64,000 nt of DNA from Lactiplantibacillus mudanjiangensis (GTDB lineage: Bacteria > Bacillota > Bacilli > Lactobacillales > Lactobacillaceae), in NCBI RefSeq assembly GCF_005405385.1, contig NZ_BJDY01000007.1, forward strand, positions 310,001 through 374,000, written 5' to 3'. Below the pieces are notes generated by a model that made no database searches, was not told where the DNA came from, and was given only the letters and a program-made list of their open reading frames with translations. Positions 44,636 through 53,404 of this stretch are shown one piece after another. Within the stretch, counting starts at the first letter, position 1, and every line of letters begins with the position of its first letter. The translations under genes and the position numbers were made by a program.

Positions 44636-44675
44636 AAAAGCGCACCTGGAAGACAGCTTCCAAGTGCGTTTTCTT
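44636..44675 (+). terminator. terminator of the PadR operon
   Basis: AAAAGCGCACCTGGAAG and CTTCCAAGTGCGTTTT arms; usable in both directions, between convergent genes. Confidence 0.8.
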
Positions 44676-44717
44676 GTGACGCAATCGTTTACATTCGTAG
44701 ACTGGATAAATAACTCG

Positions 44718-45899
44718 TTAGCTTAACGCCACAGTAACACCTTCAACCGTACAACGGTTACGACCTGCTTTTTTAGATTGATACAAATAATGATCTACTC
44801 GTTTGAACCATGCATCAAAATCGTCATCCGCTAACCGTAGTTCCGAAATACCAAACGACACATTGACGGCCAGTGCCTGCCCATTAGCTTCAACCGGATT
44901 CTGCTGTAACGTATCTCGAATGCCAGTGACGATTCGTTGCGCATCGGTCGCCGACACCCCGCGAAAAATAATGACAAATTCTTCGCCACCATAACGAAAC
45001 AATTGTCCCCGGGCCGTTTGCTTAAATAATTCCTGTTTAAAATGTTGGGCAACGTGTTTTAACACCGCATCCCCCGTCAAATGACCATATTGATCATTGA
45101 ACGTTTTGAAGTGATCAATATCAAACATTACCATCGTAATTGGAATACTCGGATGCTTCTGATAAACACCGAAAACCCCCACCGTTGTCGAGTCAAAGTT
45201 CGCTCGGTTACGAACACCGGTTAATTCATCATAGTTAATCGCTTGATCTAAGCTATCCAAACGATCAATCAAATTAGTCAACCGTTTTACAAAGAAGCGA
45301 ATAATCCACATGTAGAATACGAAGACGACCAACACATTAATCGTATAGATTAAATTAAATGGATGAACTGACCAAATAATAAAACTCCAAGTACCGCCGT
45401 AAACCAATTGCAGTAATAAGTATTTCCATTCCGTATCCATAACGTCCGTTCGATGACGGGAAATATAAATAATCGCACCTGTTAACAGCAGCGTCATACT
45501 AATAAAAACCGCAACATACTGACCGCCATGCCCCATGTACATCCCCTGCGCATAAAAGGCAATCGGCATAATCACATTCACCACTTCAACTGCCAAATTA
45601 CGCATCAGATACAAACTAAAGAGTAAGACCGTCAATTGCGCAATCGCATAACCCCAACTCACAATATCGCCGGAATTAAGAACCCAAAAAGTCTGTCGTA
45701 GCAGAATCACACTCCCAACGACCGCGACTGCTTCTAGTAGATGAACTAAGGTACCAAAATGGCGTGACCGTTTAAGCGCGCGACGTTCCAAATAATACGT
45801 CATCGCCGTCATGACCGTAATTAATCCCACCGTAATTAGGGCGATAATGGCAGCTTTAATATTAAAAAAATCATTCAAAAAATTTGTTAACAAGTACAA
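44718..45899 (-). CDS. GGDEF-domain diguanylate cyclase with multi-helix membrane sensor
   Basis: About 393 residues: six or seven membrane helices over the first 200, a short coiled linker (LTNLIDRLDSLDQAINYDEL) and a C-terminal GGDEF domain. The active-site motif is intact (RYGGEEFVIIF), with substrate-site segments LTGVRNRANFD, MFDIDHFKTFND and YGHLTGDAVLK. It should make cyclic di-GMP. The RxxD product-inhibition motif is not obvious. TTG at 45899 is proposed as start, with GGGGTGA just upstream; a GTG at 45914 is the alternative. No EAL or PilZ gene lies in the window. Confidence 0.87.
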   Translation of the reverse strand: MYLLTNFLNDFFNIKAAIIALITVGLITVMTAMTYYLERRALKRSRHFGTLVHLLEAVAVVGSVILLRQTFWVLNSGDIVSWGYAIAQLTVLLFSLYLMRNLAVEVVNVIMPIAFYAQGMYMGHGGQYVAVFISMTLLLTGAIIYISRHRTDVMDTEWKYLLLQLVYGGTWSFIIWSVHPFNLIYTINVLVVFVFYMWIIRFFVKRLTNLIDRLDSLDQAINYDELTGVRNRANFDSTTVGVFGVYQKHPSIPITMVMFDIDHFKTFNDQYGHLTGDAVLKHVAQHFKQELFKQTARGQLFRYGGEEFVIIFRGVSATDAQRIVTGIRDTLQQNPVEANGQALAVNVSFGISELRLADDDFDAWFKRVDHYLYQSKKAGRNRCTVEGVTVALS

Positions 45900-46048
45900 G
45901 TTCTCACCCCGCACAGCTCGTTCAACGTTTCACTTTAATAATAGTACCATTAAGTCTGTAAAACTGTTAGTTCTGATAATTAAATTCATGGTTGATTAGC
46001 TAAATTAATTAACCTCATGTAATCGTTTAGGCGCACTATTTGTGCACT

Positions 46049-46079
46049 AAAAAAGCCCACCACAGCGGGGGCTTTTTTG
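46049..46079. terminator. bidirectional hairpin between the GGDEF gene and element A copy 5
   Basis: AAAAAAGCCC and GGGCTTTTTT arms with a short GC-rich loop. It can end transcripts in both directions. Bases 45900-46040 upstream of the GGDEF gene hold nothing else I can support. Confidence 0.6.
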
Positions 46080-46106
46080 CGATTCCAATAAATAACAATT
46101 GACTAA

Positions 46107-46478
46107 CTAAAAGTTGAAAGCTATTTTTAGCAATGATCGTTGATATGATAGGCATTTATCGATCAAAACTAGTCATACTTGCCACCTACTGTTCGCCCAC
46201 ATTGAGCCGGAACGCTGTGGGCGGACCGGCCCAGCCAAAAAAGCGGTCTGGACCGTCGTTTTGAACCACCTAACCCGTGTTTCAAAGGCGCCAGACTCTA
46301 AGCGATAAATCGCTAAGAGTCTCCCACGGCTGGGCTCAATATGAGCTCACTCTCGGCTAGAATAGTGATTACTAACTAATTAGCATCCGTAATCTGACTG
46401 GCGTAGGTGATCAATTTAGCATAACTTAAGTCAATTATAGTAAAGCTTTTACCGTCATACTTAACTTTCAACCTTTAG
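46107..46478. repeat. element A, copy 5 (one unit, complete ends, 8-bp direct repeat)
   Basis: Ends CTAAAAGTTGAAAG (46107-46120) and, inverted, CTAAAGGTTGAAAG (46478-46465) match at 13 of 14 bases. TTGACTAA occurs immediately outside both ends (46099-46106 and 46479-46486), as expected of a target-site duplication. One unit is complete, with central hairpin arms AGACTCT and AGAGTCT; most of the other unit is deleted. Confidence 0.88.
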
Positions 46479-46511
46479 TTGACTAACTAACGTTAAGTTT
46501 TGCTCAGCTAA

Positions 46512-47600
46512 TTACAGCGTACCATTATATAAATCTAACCATGCCATAAGTAACGTCAACACGATCATTCCGACCATCGCAGCGGCATGCCACCATTTAT
46601 GTTGCATAAAAATCGCAATATATTCTCGAATAATGGCATCCGGTAAAAAGAAATGCGCGGTCCGAGCCCCAATACCGTCCGCATTTAATCCTGCCTGTTT
46701 GGCAAAACGGCCGGCTCGAAATGAATGATAATTATTCGTTACAAAAATCACTCGTGGCTGCGCAATCGATCCTTGATCAATCAGGCGTTTACTAAACTGC
46801 ATATTCTCCAGTGTCGTTGTTGACTTGGTTTCAGCCCAACCATTAGTTGCTGGCAACCCATGCTGAATGGCATATGCCAACATCGCCTGACCTTCGGGAA
46901 TCGTTTCATCGCCACCTTGACCACCAGAAAAGATCATAATGGCGGCATGACCCGTTTTACGTTGTTGCTGTTGATAAAATTGCAATCCACGTTGAATCCG
47001 TTGTGCTAATAGCGGCGAGACCTGATCACCGTTTAAGAGTCCCGCGCCTAAAACAATAATGTAATCTTGTCGATAACGCGGCCGATTAAACTGGTATAAC
47101 ACCAACATGGTCAAATAATTGTAAAACCAAAAGGCCACATAAAAGATGACTAAATTCGGAAAAACTGTCATCACATATCGGACCGTTGTTGGCACATGAC
47201 TACTCAATATTCCCGCTAATATCGGTAAAACTAAAATGGCAATTCCTAAAAACAATGTCAACATATTGGCAATCGTGTGGCTTTCGCGCCGCCACATCAG
47301 CCAGCCATTCCATAGTAGTAGAAATGCCTGTAAGACGAAAATCGTCCCAATCACCATTAATATCAAAACAAAGAGCGCAACACTTACAATGATTAACGGA
47401 TGATTGTTCGTCCCCAAAATGGTCATCGCCAGTACTGCCAAAAAGCTATAGAAAAATGACGAAAACCAAATGCCATTCCCCAACCGTACTTTATCATGCT
47501 GATATCGCCAGCCAAAAATAATCCCTAACACAAGTGGCAATAACCAGGCCCAATATGCAACTGCCGGAATCGGTACCCATACAGCTGTATTACTCACCAT
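46512..47600 (-). CDS. YdcF-like DUF218 membrane protein
   Basis: 362 residues with about seven hydrophobic helices and a C-terminal-half DUF218 domain. Domain landmarks are DYIIVLGAGLLNGDQVSPLL, IMIFSGGQGGDETIPEGQAM and TKSTTTLENMQFSKRLI, VIFVTNNYHSFRAGRFAKQA. DUF218 proteins such as SanA and YdcF have been linked to envelope integrity or SAM binding without a firm enzymatic role. It is divergent from rlmCD. Start near AGGGGGTGTC is convincing. Confidence 0.82.
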   Translation of the reverse strand: MVSNTAVWVPIPAVAYWAWLLPLVLGIIFGWRYQHDKVRLGNGIWFSSFFYSFLAVLAMTILGTNNHPLIIVSVALFVLILMVIGTIFVLQAFLLLWNGWLMWRRESHTIANMLTLFLGIAILVLPILAGILSSHVPTTVRYVMTVFPNLVIFYVAFWFYNYLTMLVLYQFNRPRYRQDYIIVLGAGLLNGDQVSPLLAQRIQRGLQFYQQQQRKTGHAAIMIFSGGQGGDETIPEGQAMLAYAIQHGLPATNGWAETKSTTTLENMQFSKRLIDQGSIAQPRVIFVTNNYHSFRAGRFAKQAGLNADGIGARTAHFFLPDAIIREYIAIFMQHKWWHAAAMVGMIVLTLLMAWLDLYNGTL

Positions 47601-47734
47601 GACACCCCCTCAATAATCGATTTAAGCATAGCATATTTTAGCCACCGTGTAATCGACTAACTACAACATTCATACAGGCCCATGCTATAATGGTTTGAAC
47701 TCAGTTAACAGAAAACGAGGTTAAGACTTTTATC

Positions 47735-49177
47735 ATGAAACCAACTAATCATACTAATTTCCATCGGGATAACCGGCGTCCCCGCAATGACCGGCCTACG
47801 ACTACCGTTCAAAATGAGGTTAAGATCGGTCAACGCTTCCCATTGACCATTAAACGCCTTGGGATTAACGGCGAAGGTATTGGTTACTATAAACATGTGA
47901 TCACCTTTGTTAAAGGCGCTTTGCCTGGCGAAGTAATCGTTGCCGAAGTGACCGCCGTTCATCCACGATACCTAGAAGCGAGCCTACGAACATTGCGTAA
48001 ACCTAGTCCCGATCGTGTTGATCCTCAGGACGCTTACGCCGATCATGTTGGTGGTTTTGAATTAGAACATTTGGACTATCCTGCCCAACTCAAATTCAAA
48101 CAAGATGTCATCCGCCAAGCCTTGGAAAAATACCGTCCAACGGGTTATCAACACTACGATGTTCGACCAACTATCGGCATGACTGACCCTTATGAATATC
48201 GGAATAAGGCCCAATTTCAAGTTCGTGTGCTAGATGGCCATGTTGCTGCTGGGTTATACCAGGAAAATAGTCATAACTTGGTCGACTTACCAACTTGTTC
48301 TGTGCAAATGCCCGTCACTATGACGGTGATGCGTCAACTCGTGCAATGGATCGAAGACTTGCAAGTGCCAATCTACGATGAAGAACATAACTCTGGCATT
48401 CTTAAAACCATCGTGGTCCGCGCGGCGGCAGCCACTGGTGAAGTCCAAGTGGTCTTTATCACCAATACGCCTAAATTCCCGAAAAAGCATCAACTCTTAA
48501 TGAAGATGGCTGGAAAATTGCCAATGGTCGTTTCAGTGATGCAAAACGTTAATGTTGGTAAGACGTCCCTCATCTGGGGCGACCAAACGACCTTACTCGC
48601 CGGAAAACCAACGATTACTGAAGAACTCGATGGGTTGAGCTTTGATTTGTCGGCCCGCGCCTTTTTCCAATTAAATCCAGAACAAACAAAGAAGTTGTAT
48701 CGCTTAGCCCGCGAGGCTTTAGCATTATCCCCTAATGAAACGTTGGTTGATGCTTACTCTGGCGTCGGGACCATTGGCTTATCGCTAGCTGATGTTGCCA
48801 AAGAAGTTCGTGGGATGGATACTATTCCTGCTGCCATTATGGATGCCAACGCCAACGCCGAACGTAACGGGATCACCAATGCCAAATACGAAGTTGGCGC
48901 GGCGGAAACCTTGTTACCACAATGGTTAGCAGCCGGTTTTGACCCAGATGCCATGGTGGTTGATCCACCACGGACGGGTCTAGACGATGTCTTAATCGAT
49001 GCTATTTTGCAAAGTGCCCCAGAAAAGTTGGTTTACATTTCATGTAATCCATCCACTTTGGCGCAAGATTTACGAGAATTAACGCGGGGCTATCAAGTGG
49101 ACTACATTCAATCAATTGATATGTTCCCACAAACGGCGCGGTGTGAAGCGGTGGTTCGCTTTACGAAACGTCATTAA
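47735..49177 (+). CDS. 23S rRNA (uracil-5-)-methyltransferase, RlmCD/RumA type
   Basis: 480-residue TrmA/RumA-family enzyme that makes m5U in 23S rRNA, U747 and/or U1939 (E. coli numbering). An N-terminal TRAM domain lies at about 30-90 (FPLTIKRLGINGEGIGYYKH). The catalytic domain has FFQLNPEQTKKLY, VDAYSGVGTIGLSLA for SAM, MVVDPPRTGLDD, and nucleophile Cys in YISCNPSTLAQDL. The CxGC iron-sulfur cysteines of E. coli RumA are absent, as usual in lactobacilli and RlmCD. The last motif reads MFPQTARCEAVVRF; most family members have His-Val-Glu. Confidence 0.9.
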   Translation: MKPTNHTNFHRDNRRPRNDRPTTTVQNEVKIGQRFPLTIKRLGINGEGIGYYKHVITFVKGALPGEVIVAEVTAVHPRYLEASLRTLRKPSPDRVDPQDAYADHVGGFELEHLDYPAQLKFKQDVIRQALEKYRPTGYQHYDVRPTIGMTDPYEYRNKAQFQVRVLDGHVAAGLYQENSHNLVDLPTCSVQMPVTMTVMRQLVQWIEDLQVPIYDEEHNSGILKTIVVRAAAATGEVQVVFITNTPKFPKKHQLLMKMAGKLPMVVSVMQNVNVGKTSLIWGDQTTLLAGKPTITEELDGLSFDLSARAFFQLNPEQTKKLYRLAREALALSPNETLVDAYSGVGTIGLSLADVAKEVRGMDTIPAAIMDANANAERNGITNAKYEVGAAETLLPQWLAAGFDPDAMVVDPPRTGLDDVLIDAILQSAPEKLVYISCNPSTLAQDLRELTRGYQVDYIQSIDMFPQTARCEAVVRFTKRH

Positions 49178-49203
49178 ACTTTATTGACTAAGGGGTCTTC
49201 ATA

Positions 49204-49641
49204 ATGGCAGCTGACAGCCAAATTGCGTTAGCGATGACCTTCACTTTACGGCCACCGTTTAAAACGCATTTCTTATTACTCAAAGATTATGTGGCGGATG
49301 TCCGGATTCCCGCCCGCGATGGAATGTTAACGACATTGATTGCCAAAAACATTCCATTGTCACCGGCATTGGAACAACTCTTAACGATTTTTGATGATGT
49401 TCAAAATCCGATTTACTGGCGCTTACATGATGAAGCCATTGCGGCTTTTTTCCATGATTATCCAGAAAAACGGCCGATTTTGCCGCTTGATTTACTACAA
49501 GTGGTCATTACAACGTTAGCCTCACAAGGTCTAACGGACGACCAACTACGTCATACCATGGAACTAGTTTTCGCCCGCTTACAGGCCAATGAATTCAACG
49601 GGCGTACAGCTCAACGAATCTTAACTGAATTCGGTCAATAA
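49204..49641 (+). CDS. 145-residue uncharacterised protein
   Basis: Helical soluble protein (MAADSQIALAMTFTLRPPFK, and later IYWRLHDEAIAAFFHDYPEK), without membrane segments or obvious catalytic motifs. It starts 26 nt after the rlmCD stop with a GGGG-type site, so it shares that transcript. It ends in a strong terminator. I do not recognise a family. Confidence 0.65.
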   Translation: MAADSQIALAMTFTLRPPFKTHFLLLKDYVADVRIPARDGMLTTLIAKNIPLSPALEQLLTIFDDVQNPIYWRLHDEAIAAFFHDYPEKRPILPLDLLQVVITTLASQGLTDDQLRHTMELVFARLQANEFNGRTAQRILTEFGQ

Positions 49642-49656
49642 CTTAATGGCACACGA

Positions 49657-49694
49657 AAAAGCACTTGAGAATTTTTTCTCAAGTGCTTTTTGTT
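49657..49694 (+). terminator. terminator of the rlmCD transcript
   Basis: AAAGCACTTGAGAA and TTCTCAAGTGCTTT arms, then T5. Confidence 0.85.
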
Positions 49695-49704
49695 TACCGC
49701 TAAT

Positions 49705-50151
49705 TTGTGTTCAATTGCCGCCTACCGTTTCGTCCACTCAAAGCCGGAACGCTGTGGACGGACAGGCTGAGCCAAAAATCGGTCTCACCCTTCGTTTTGA
49801 ACCGCTAAACCCGCGTTTCAAAATCGCCAGTCTCTAAGCGATAAATCGCTAAGAGACTTCCACGGCTGGGCTTTGAGTGGACTCACTTTCGGCTATATTC
49901 ACTACTATTGAGAATTATCATTAATTAAACAAATAAAACTATTAACTGCAATGTAGCCGGAGTCAGCCAGTGATGGCGCCAGCCGTGAAAACATCGTTAG
50001 TCCGGCTGTTCTTTTCCGGGCTTACGATGTGGACGACTTTTGAGACTAACGCTTTTTGTTAGGCTTAAAAGCGAGGTGGAAGCCCGACTTTTGGCTGAAA
50101 CCGTTCCCCACAGCTGGCAGAATCACTGGCTAACGTAGGCGACTAATTTAC
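49705..50151. repeat. element A, copy 6 (two units, inverted orientation)
   Basis: Opposite orientation to copies 1-3. Its first unit has GTCCACTCAAAGCC and GGCTTTGAGTGGAC, perfectly complementary although the sequence differs from the consensus arm at four neighbouring positions. The central hairpin pairs AGTCTCT with AGAGACT. The second unit pairs AGCCAGTGAT with ATCACTGGCT. Confidence 0.85.
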
Positions 50152-50157
50152 GCTCAC

Positions 50158-50976
50158 TTAATCAAAATACTGATTTAAAACTTGATAAATCCCATCATGA
50201 TTGTTATCCGTTGTGACTAAATCAGCGCCTTCTTTAATGACTTCTGGAGCATTGCCCATCGCTACCCCAATTCCGGCTAAATGCAGCATAGCTAAATCAT
50301 TGTAGTTGTCGCCAAACGCAATCGCATCTTCAGGAGTTAAGTCATCATCGACTAACAATTGTTTTAAAGCCGTGGCCTTAGTGACACCGGCTGCCACAAT
50401 TTCTAGATAAGTATCTTTAGATCGATACGCTGCAATCGCTTTGTAAGTTGGTGTTTGCAACTGGGCATTAATTTCCGTAATTGTATCGGCATCGGCCATG
50501 ATTAGTATTTTATGGATAGGCGCGTTGCTTTTCGCTAACCATGTCGATAAGTTAGTAACCGTTGGCTCGTAACCAATTCCAGCAGCTTCTTGCTTTTCCC
50601 AAGGACCATTGGCTTGAACAAACCAATCATTATTGCTATAAACATTGATCGATGCTTTAGGCCATTTCTTGGCAATAACCTTTTGCACCCGACGCGCAAC
50701 TTTACGATCAATGGGTTCTTCTTCAAAAACTTGTAAGTGATCATCGTCATCAGTCTTAGCCGTTAATGCACCGTTATACGCAATCATGGTAGACTCAATA
50801 CCTAATTGCTTAGCGATCGACCACATGCCTTTAGGCGAACGGGCTGAAGCTAACACCATTGTTGCGCCTTGCCGGACAGCTGCTCGAACACCCGTAATAG
50901 TCGCCGGTAGTAGTTCAGCTTGATCGTTTAAGATAGTGCCGTCAATATCACTCAAAATCAATTTAGGTTTGCTCAT
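50158..50976 (-). CDS. Cof-type HAD-family phosphatase
   Basis: 272-residue haloacid-dehalogenase phosphatase of the type IIB (Cof) group. Motif I is LILSDIDGTILND with the nucleophile Asp, motif II VLASARSP, motif III lysine near KATALKQLL and motif IV AIAFGDNYNDLAML. A cap domain of alpha/beta type lies at about 80-190. It probably hydrolyses sugar phosphates or pyridoxal phosphate-like metabolites. AGGAGG precedes the ATG; the gene lies 4 nt after the DeoR regulator stop codon, so they form an operon. Confidence 0.9.
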   Translation of the reverse strand: MSKPKLILSDIDGTILNDQAELLPATITGVRAAVRQGATMVLASARSPKGMWSIAKQLGIESTMIAYNGALTAKTDDDDHLQVFEEEPIDRKVARRVQKVIAKKWPKASINVYSNNDWFVQANGPWEKQEAAGIGYEPTVTNLSTWLAKSNAPIHKILIMADADTITEINAQLQTPTYKAIAAYRSKDTYLEIVAAGVTKATALKQLLVDDDLTPEDAIAFGDNYNDLAMLHLAGIGVAMGNAPEVIKEGADLVTTDNNHDGIYQVLNQYFD

Positions 50977-50980
50977 ATGA

Positions 50981-51739
50981 TTAATCCTCCGTTAAATAAA
51001 TAAATTTAGTTGTCGGTGCAAACCAGGCACGTTCAATAGTCGTAAGTGGCTCATCTGTAATCACGACTTGTAATTGTGCTAGTTGACCACCACAAAAACG
51101 AGCGGTTTGACCAAATTTACGATGCTCACAAACTAAGATACCACTGCCCGTTTGGGACAACGCTTGCCGCTTAACGGCCGCATCGCCAGCATCCTGATAA
51201 AAGACCCCTTGCACATTGACCGCGGCTGCCCCAATAATTGTTTGGTCAAAATATACCGGTTTTAGTGCGGTTAGCGCCGCGGCGCCTGACATGAAACGAT
51301 TAGACTGATTCAATTCACCACCTAACAATTGCAAGGTTACTGCTGGATTGGTCGCTAAACTAATCGCATTGTCCAAAGAATGGGTATAAACCGTACAATG
51401 GACTTTTAGCAATTGTGTTAGTTTAAGCAGCGTTGTAGAAACATCGATGAACACATATTGATTGGCCTTAATTAAAGGCAATGCTTTTTCCGCTAAGGCC
51501 GTTTTAACCGCCGTTAACTGGTGCAACCGATCCTGATAACTTGGGATGGCGACCCCAAAGTTCAAAACTTGTAAACCACCATGAATACGCTGCGCCAAGC
51601 CACGCTCTGTGACGGTCACAATATCTCGTCGGGCCGTATCGCGTGAAATTGCCAAGGCCGCCATGACATCCGCAACACTCATCTGACGGCGACGCGCCAA
51701 TTCTTGCAACAATTGACGTTGTCGCTCTGCACGTTGCAT
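50981..51739 (-). CDS. DeoR-family transcriptional regulator
   Basis: 252 residues: winged helix with RQRQLLQELARRRQMSVADV, then ALAISRDTARRDIVTVTERG and HGG, the DeoR signature. A sugar-phosphate-binding domain follows (FIDVSTTLLKLTQLL, QTIIGAAAVNVQGVFYQDAG). ATG at 51739 has GGAGGG 6 nt upstream. Co-transcribed with the HAD phosphatase, which may act on the metabolite that the regulator senses. A sugar phosphate effector is inferred from the family. Confidence 0.87.
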   Translation of the reverse strand: MQRAERQRQLLQELARRRQMSVADVMAALAISRDTARRDIVTVTERGLAQRIHGGLQVLNFGVAIPSYQDRLHQLTAVKTALAEKALPLIKANQYVFIDVSTTLLKLTQLLKVHCTVYTHSLDNAISLATNPAVTLQLLGGELNQSNRFMSGAAALTALKPVYFDQTIIGAAAVNVQGVFYQDAGDAAVKRQALSQTGSGILVCEHRKFGQTARFCGGQLAQLQVVITDEPLTTIERAWFAPTTKFIYLTED

Positions 51740-51892
51740 AACCATCCCTCCTTATTATTTCAAGATCAGCATACAAAAAGTTTAAGTAAAAATCAAGTAT
51801 AAATAAGTATTTTAACTATGTTTTTAAGTATTAGTGAATAACGCATCAATAAAAAGACGACTAACTGTTTTTCTACAATTAATCGCCGATTA

Positions 51893-52339
51893 CTAATTTT
51901 TTGGTTTTAAAATAAACTTAGGTTGCTCGTCCACTAATTTTGCGAACAATTCTTGCGTCGGATCAGGATCAAATGTCCCCAGATCAATCAGAATCTCCCC
52001 ATCGTCACCAATCTGCGACCCTTGATACCGATCAAACAACACATGATACATCGTTTGAGCCGGCCGCATGCGCTCATCAACTTGGTCAGCCGCCGCCTTT
52101 AGGGTGTACCCAGCAGCAAGCAAATTACTCATCGCCGCCGCTTTAATCACCATTTTGAGCGTATAAATCCGAGCCCGACCTGGTTCATCCTGATTCTTAG
52201 GGATGATGTACCCTTTCTTTTGCCAGTAACGCAACTGCCGAGGTGACACCCCCGTCATCTTGCTTAATTCACTAATACCAATCGTCAATTGTCCCCGATG
52301 AAATAAGTCGCGAAAATCCCCTTGCAATGATTGGGCCAT
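51893..52339 (-). CDS. MerR-family transcriptional regulator
   Basis: 148 residues with an N-terminal MerR winged helix (IGISELSKMTGVSPRQLRYW, QKKGYI), a short coiled region and a C-terminal tail without cysteine clusters, so metal sensing is unlikely. It ends 150 nt upstream (on its own strand) of the DeoR start. It lies 73 nt downstream of the NmrA-type reductase and on the same strand, and may be expressed from its promoter as well. GGGGGG precedes the ATG. Confidence 0.82.
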   Translation of the reverse strand: MAQSLQGDFRDLFHRGQLTIGISELSKMTGVSPRQLRYWQKKGYIIPKNQDEPGRARIYTLKMVIKAAAMSNLLAAGYTLKAAADQVDERMRPAQTMYHVLFDRYQGSQIGDDGEILIDLGTFDPDPTQELFAKLVDEQPKFILKPKN

Positions 52340-52412
52340 CTCAGTATCCCCCCTTTTCCGTTCAGTTCATAAGTTAAATTATAGCATGGAATCGAGGGAA
52401 CGCGGCACTGAA

Positions 52413-53276
52413 TTAGCCTTGAGCTAAGCCATTTTGCAAGAAACTAACCAGGTCTTGCGCCGGGTGCCCCATAATCGTGACATAGTCATCACTGACCGGC
52501 TGTAACAAGCCTTTCGCACCACCAGCATACATTGATGCCAGCATATGACCTTCATTACCTTGATCATACATGGTCGCAAATTCAGCTAACGTCACCGGTT
52601 GATAACTCATTGGTTTCCCAGTCACTTGTTGAATAACTGCCGCTAATTCTGGCATCGTATACTTGCGGTCTTGCGTCAACGTATAAATACATCCCGATTG
52701 TAATAAGCTTGGTGTCGTCGCCACTTTGGCAAACGCCGCGGCGCTATCCGCTTGGCTAATAAAACTCAGGCCTTGATCCCCCATCGGATAGATGACTTGT
52801 TGCCGTTCAACTAATTCTGGGATATAAGGAACCAGCGGATCAGCATACAGGGCATTGCGAATGATCGTATAGGCAATACCCGCACCAGCTAACCGACGGG
52901 GCACGTAACCATAAAAAGCGGATAAATCAAACGGATTATTCACTTGATCAGCAATAAATCCCATCACTAACAAATGCCGGACATGACTAGCTTGTGCGGC
53001 TGCCAGAACCGTTTCAAACTCTTGGACACGGCTGTAACTATCGTGGCTCTTACTTGGAATATAAATAAACACGTCACTATCTGACAATACTGGTTGCAAA
53101 CTTGCTTGATCATGATAATCAATCGCACTCACTGTCATACCTTGCGCTTGAAATGCGGCCGCTTTACTAACCGTGTGCACCCCTAGATTCAATTGTTCAG
53201 CGGGAACTAATTCGGCCATCGCTTGAACGACTTGTTGGCCTAAATGACCAGTGGCACCTGTAATGGTATATTTCAT
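52413..53276 (-). CDS. NmrA/QorB-type NAD(P)H-dependent reductase
   Basis: 287-residue atypical short-chain dehydrogenase. The N-terminal Rossmann motif is ITGATGHLGQQVVQAM; ALYADPLVPYIPELVERQQV and YPMGDQGLSFISQADSA align with quinone oxidoreductase QorB or NmrA-like proteins. Likely reduces quinones or aldehydes, or senses NADP. Start ATG at 53276 has GGAAAGCGAG upstream (the frame runs three codons further). Its promoter carries a palindrome typical of a redox- or HxlR-type regulator. Confidence 0.8.
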   Translation of the reverse strand: MKYTITGATGHLGQQVVQAMAELVPAEQLNLGVHTVSKAAAFQAQGMTVSAIDYHDQASLQPVLSDSDVFIYIPSKSHDSYSRVQEFETVLAAAQASHVRHLLVMGFIADQVNNPFDLSAFYGYVPRRLAGAGIAYTIIRNALYADPLVPYIPELVERQQVIYPMGDQGLSFISQADSAAAFAKVATTPSLLQSGCIYTLTQDRKYTMPELAAVIQQVTGKPMSYQPVTLAEFATMYDQGNEGHMLASMYAGGAKGLLQPVSDDYVTIMGHPAQDLVSFLQNGLAQG

Positions 53277-53297
53277 GATGAACACACTCGCTTTCCT

Positions 53298-53343
53298 GTA
53301 ACTTTATTAGTTACATTAAAACGTGTTATTGTGTTTTTGTCAA
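53298..53343 (-). promoter_or_regulatory. reductase promoter with GTAACT palindrome
   Basis: Minus strand TTGACA (53343-53338), 17-nt spacer, TTTAAT (53320-53315), then GTAACT-N5-AGTTAC at 53314-53298. Repeats of the GTAACT type in front of qorB-like genes often bind HxlR/MarR regulators. The regulator is not identified; the MerR gene downstream is a candidate. Confidence 0.6.
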
Positions 53344-53357
53344 GTATGGACAATCCA

Positions 53358-53396
53358 CAAAAAAAGAGCTGTGGTTTATACCACAACTCTTTGCAA
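53358..53396 (-). terminator. PTS EIIABC terminator
   Basis: Minus-strand AAGAGTTGTGG-TATAAA-CCACAGCTCTT followed by T5-6. Confidence 0.85.
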
Positions 53397-53404
53397 AACG
53401 ACGC

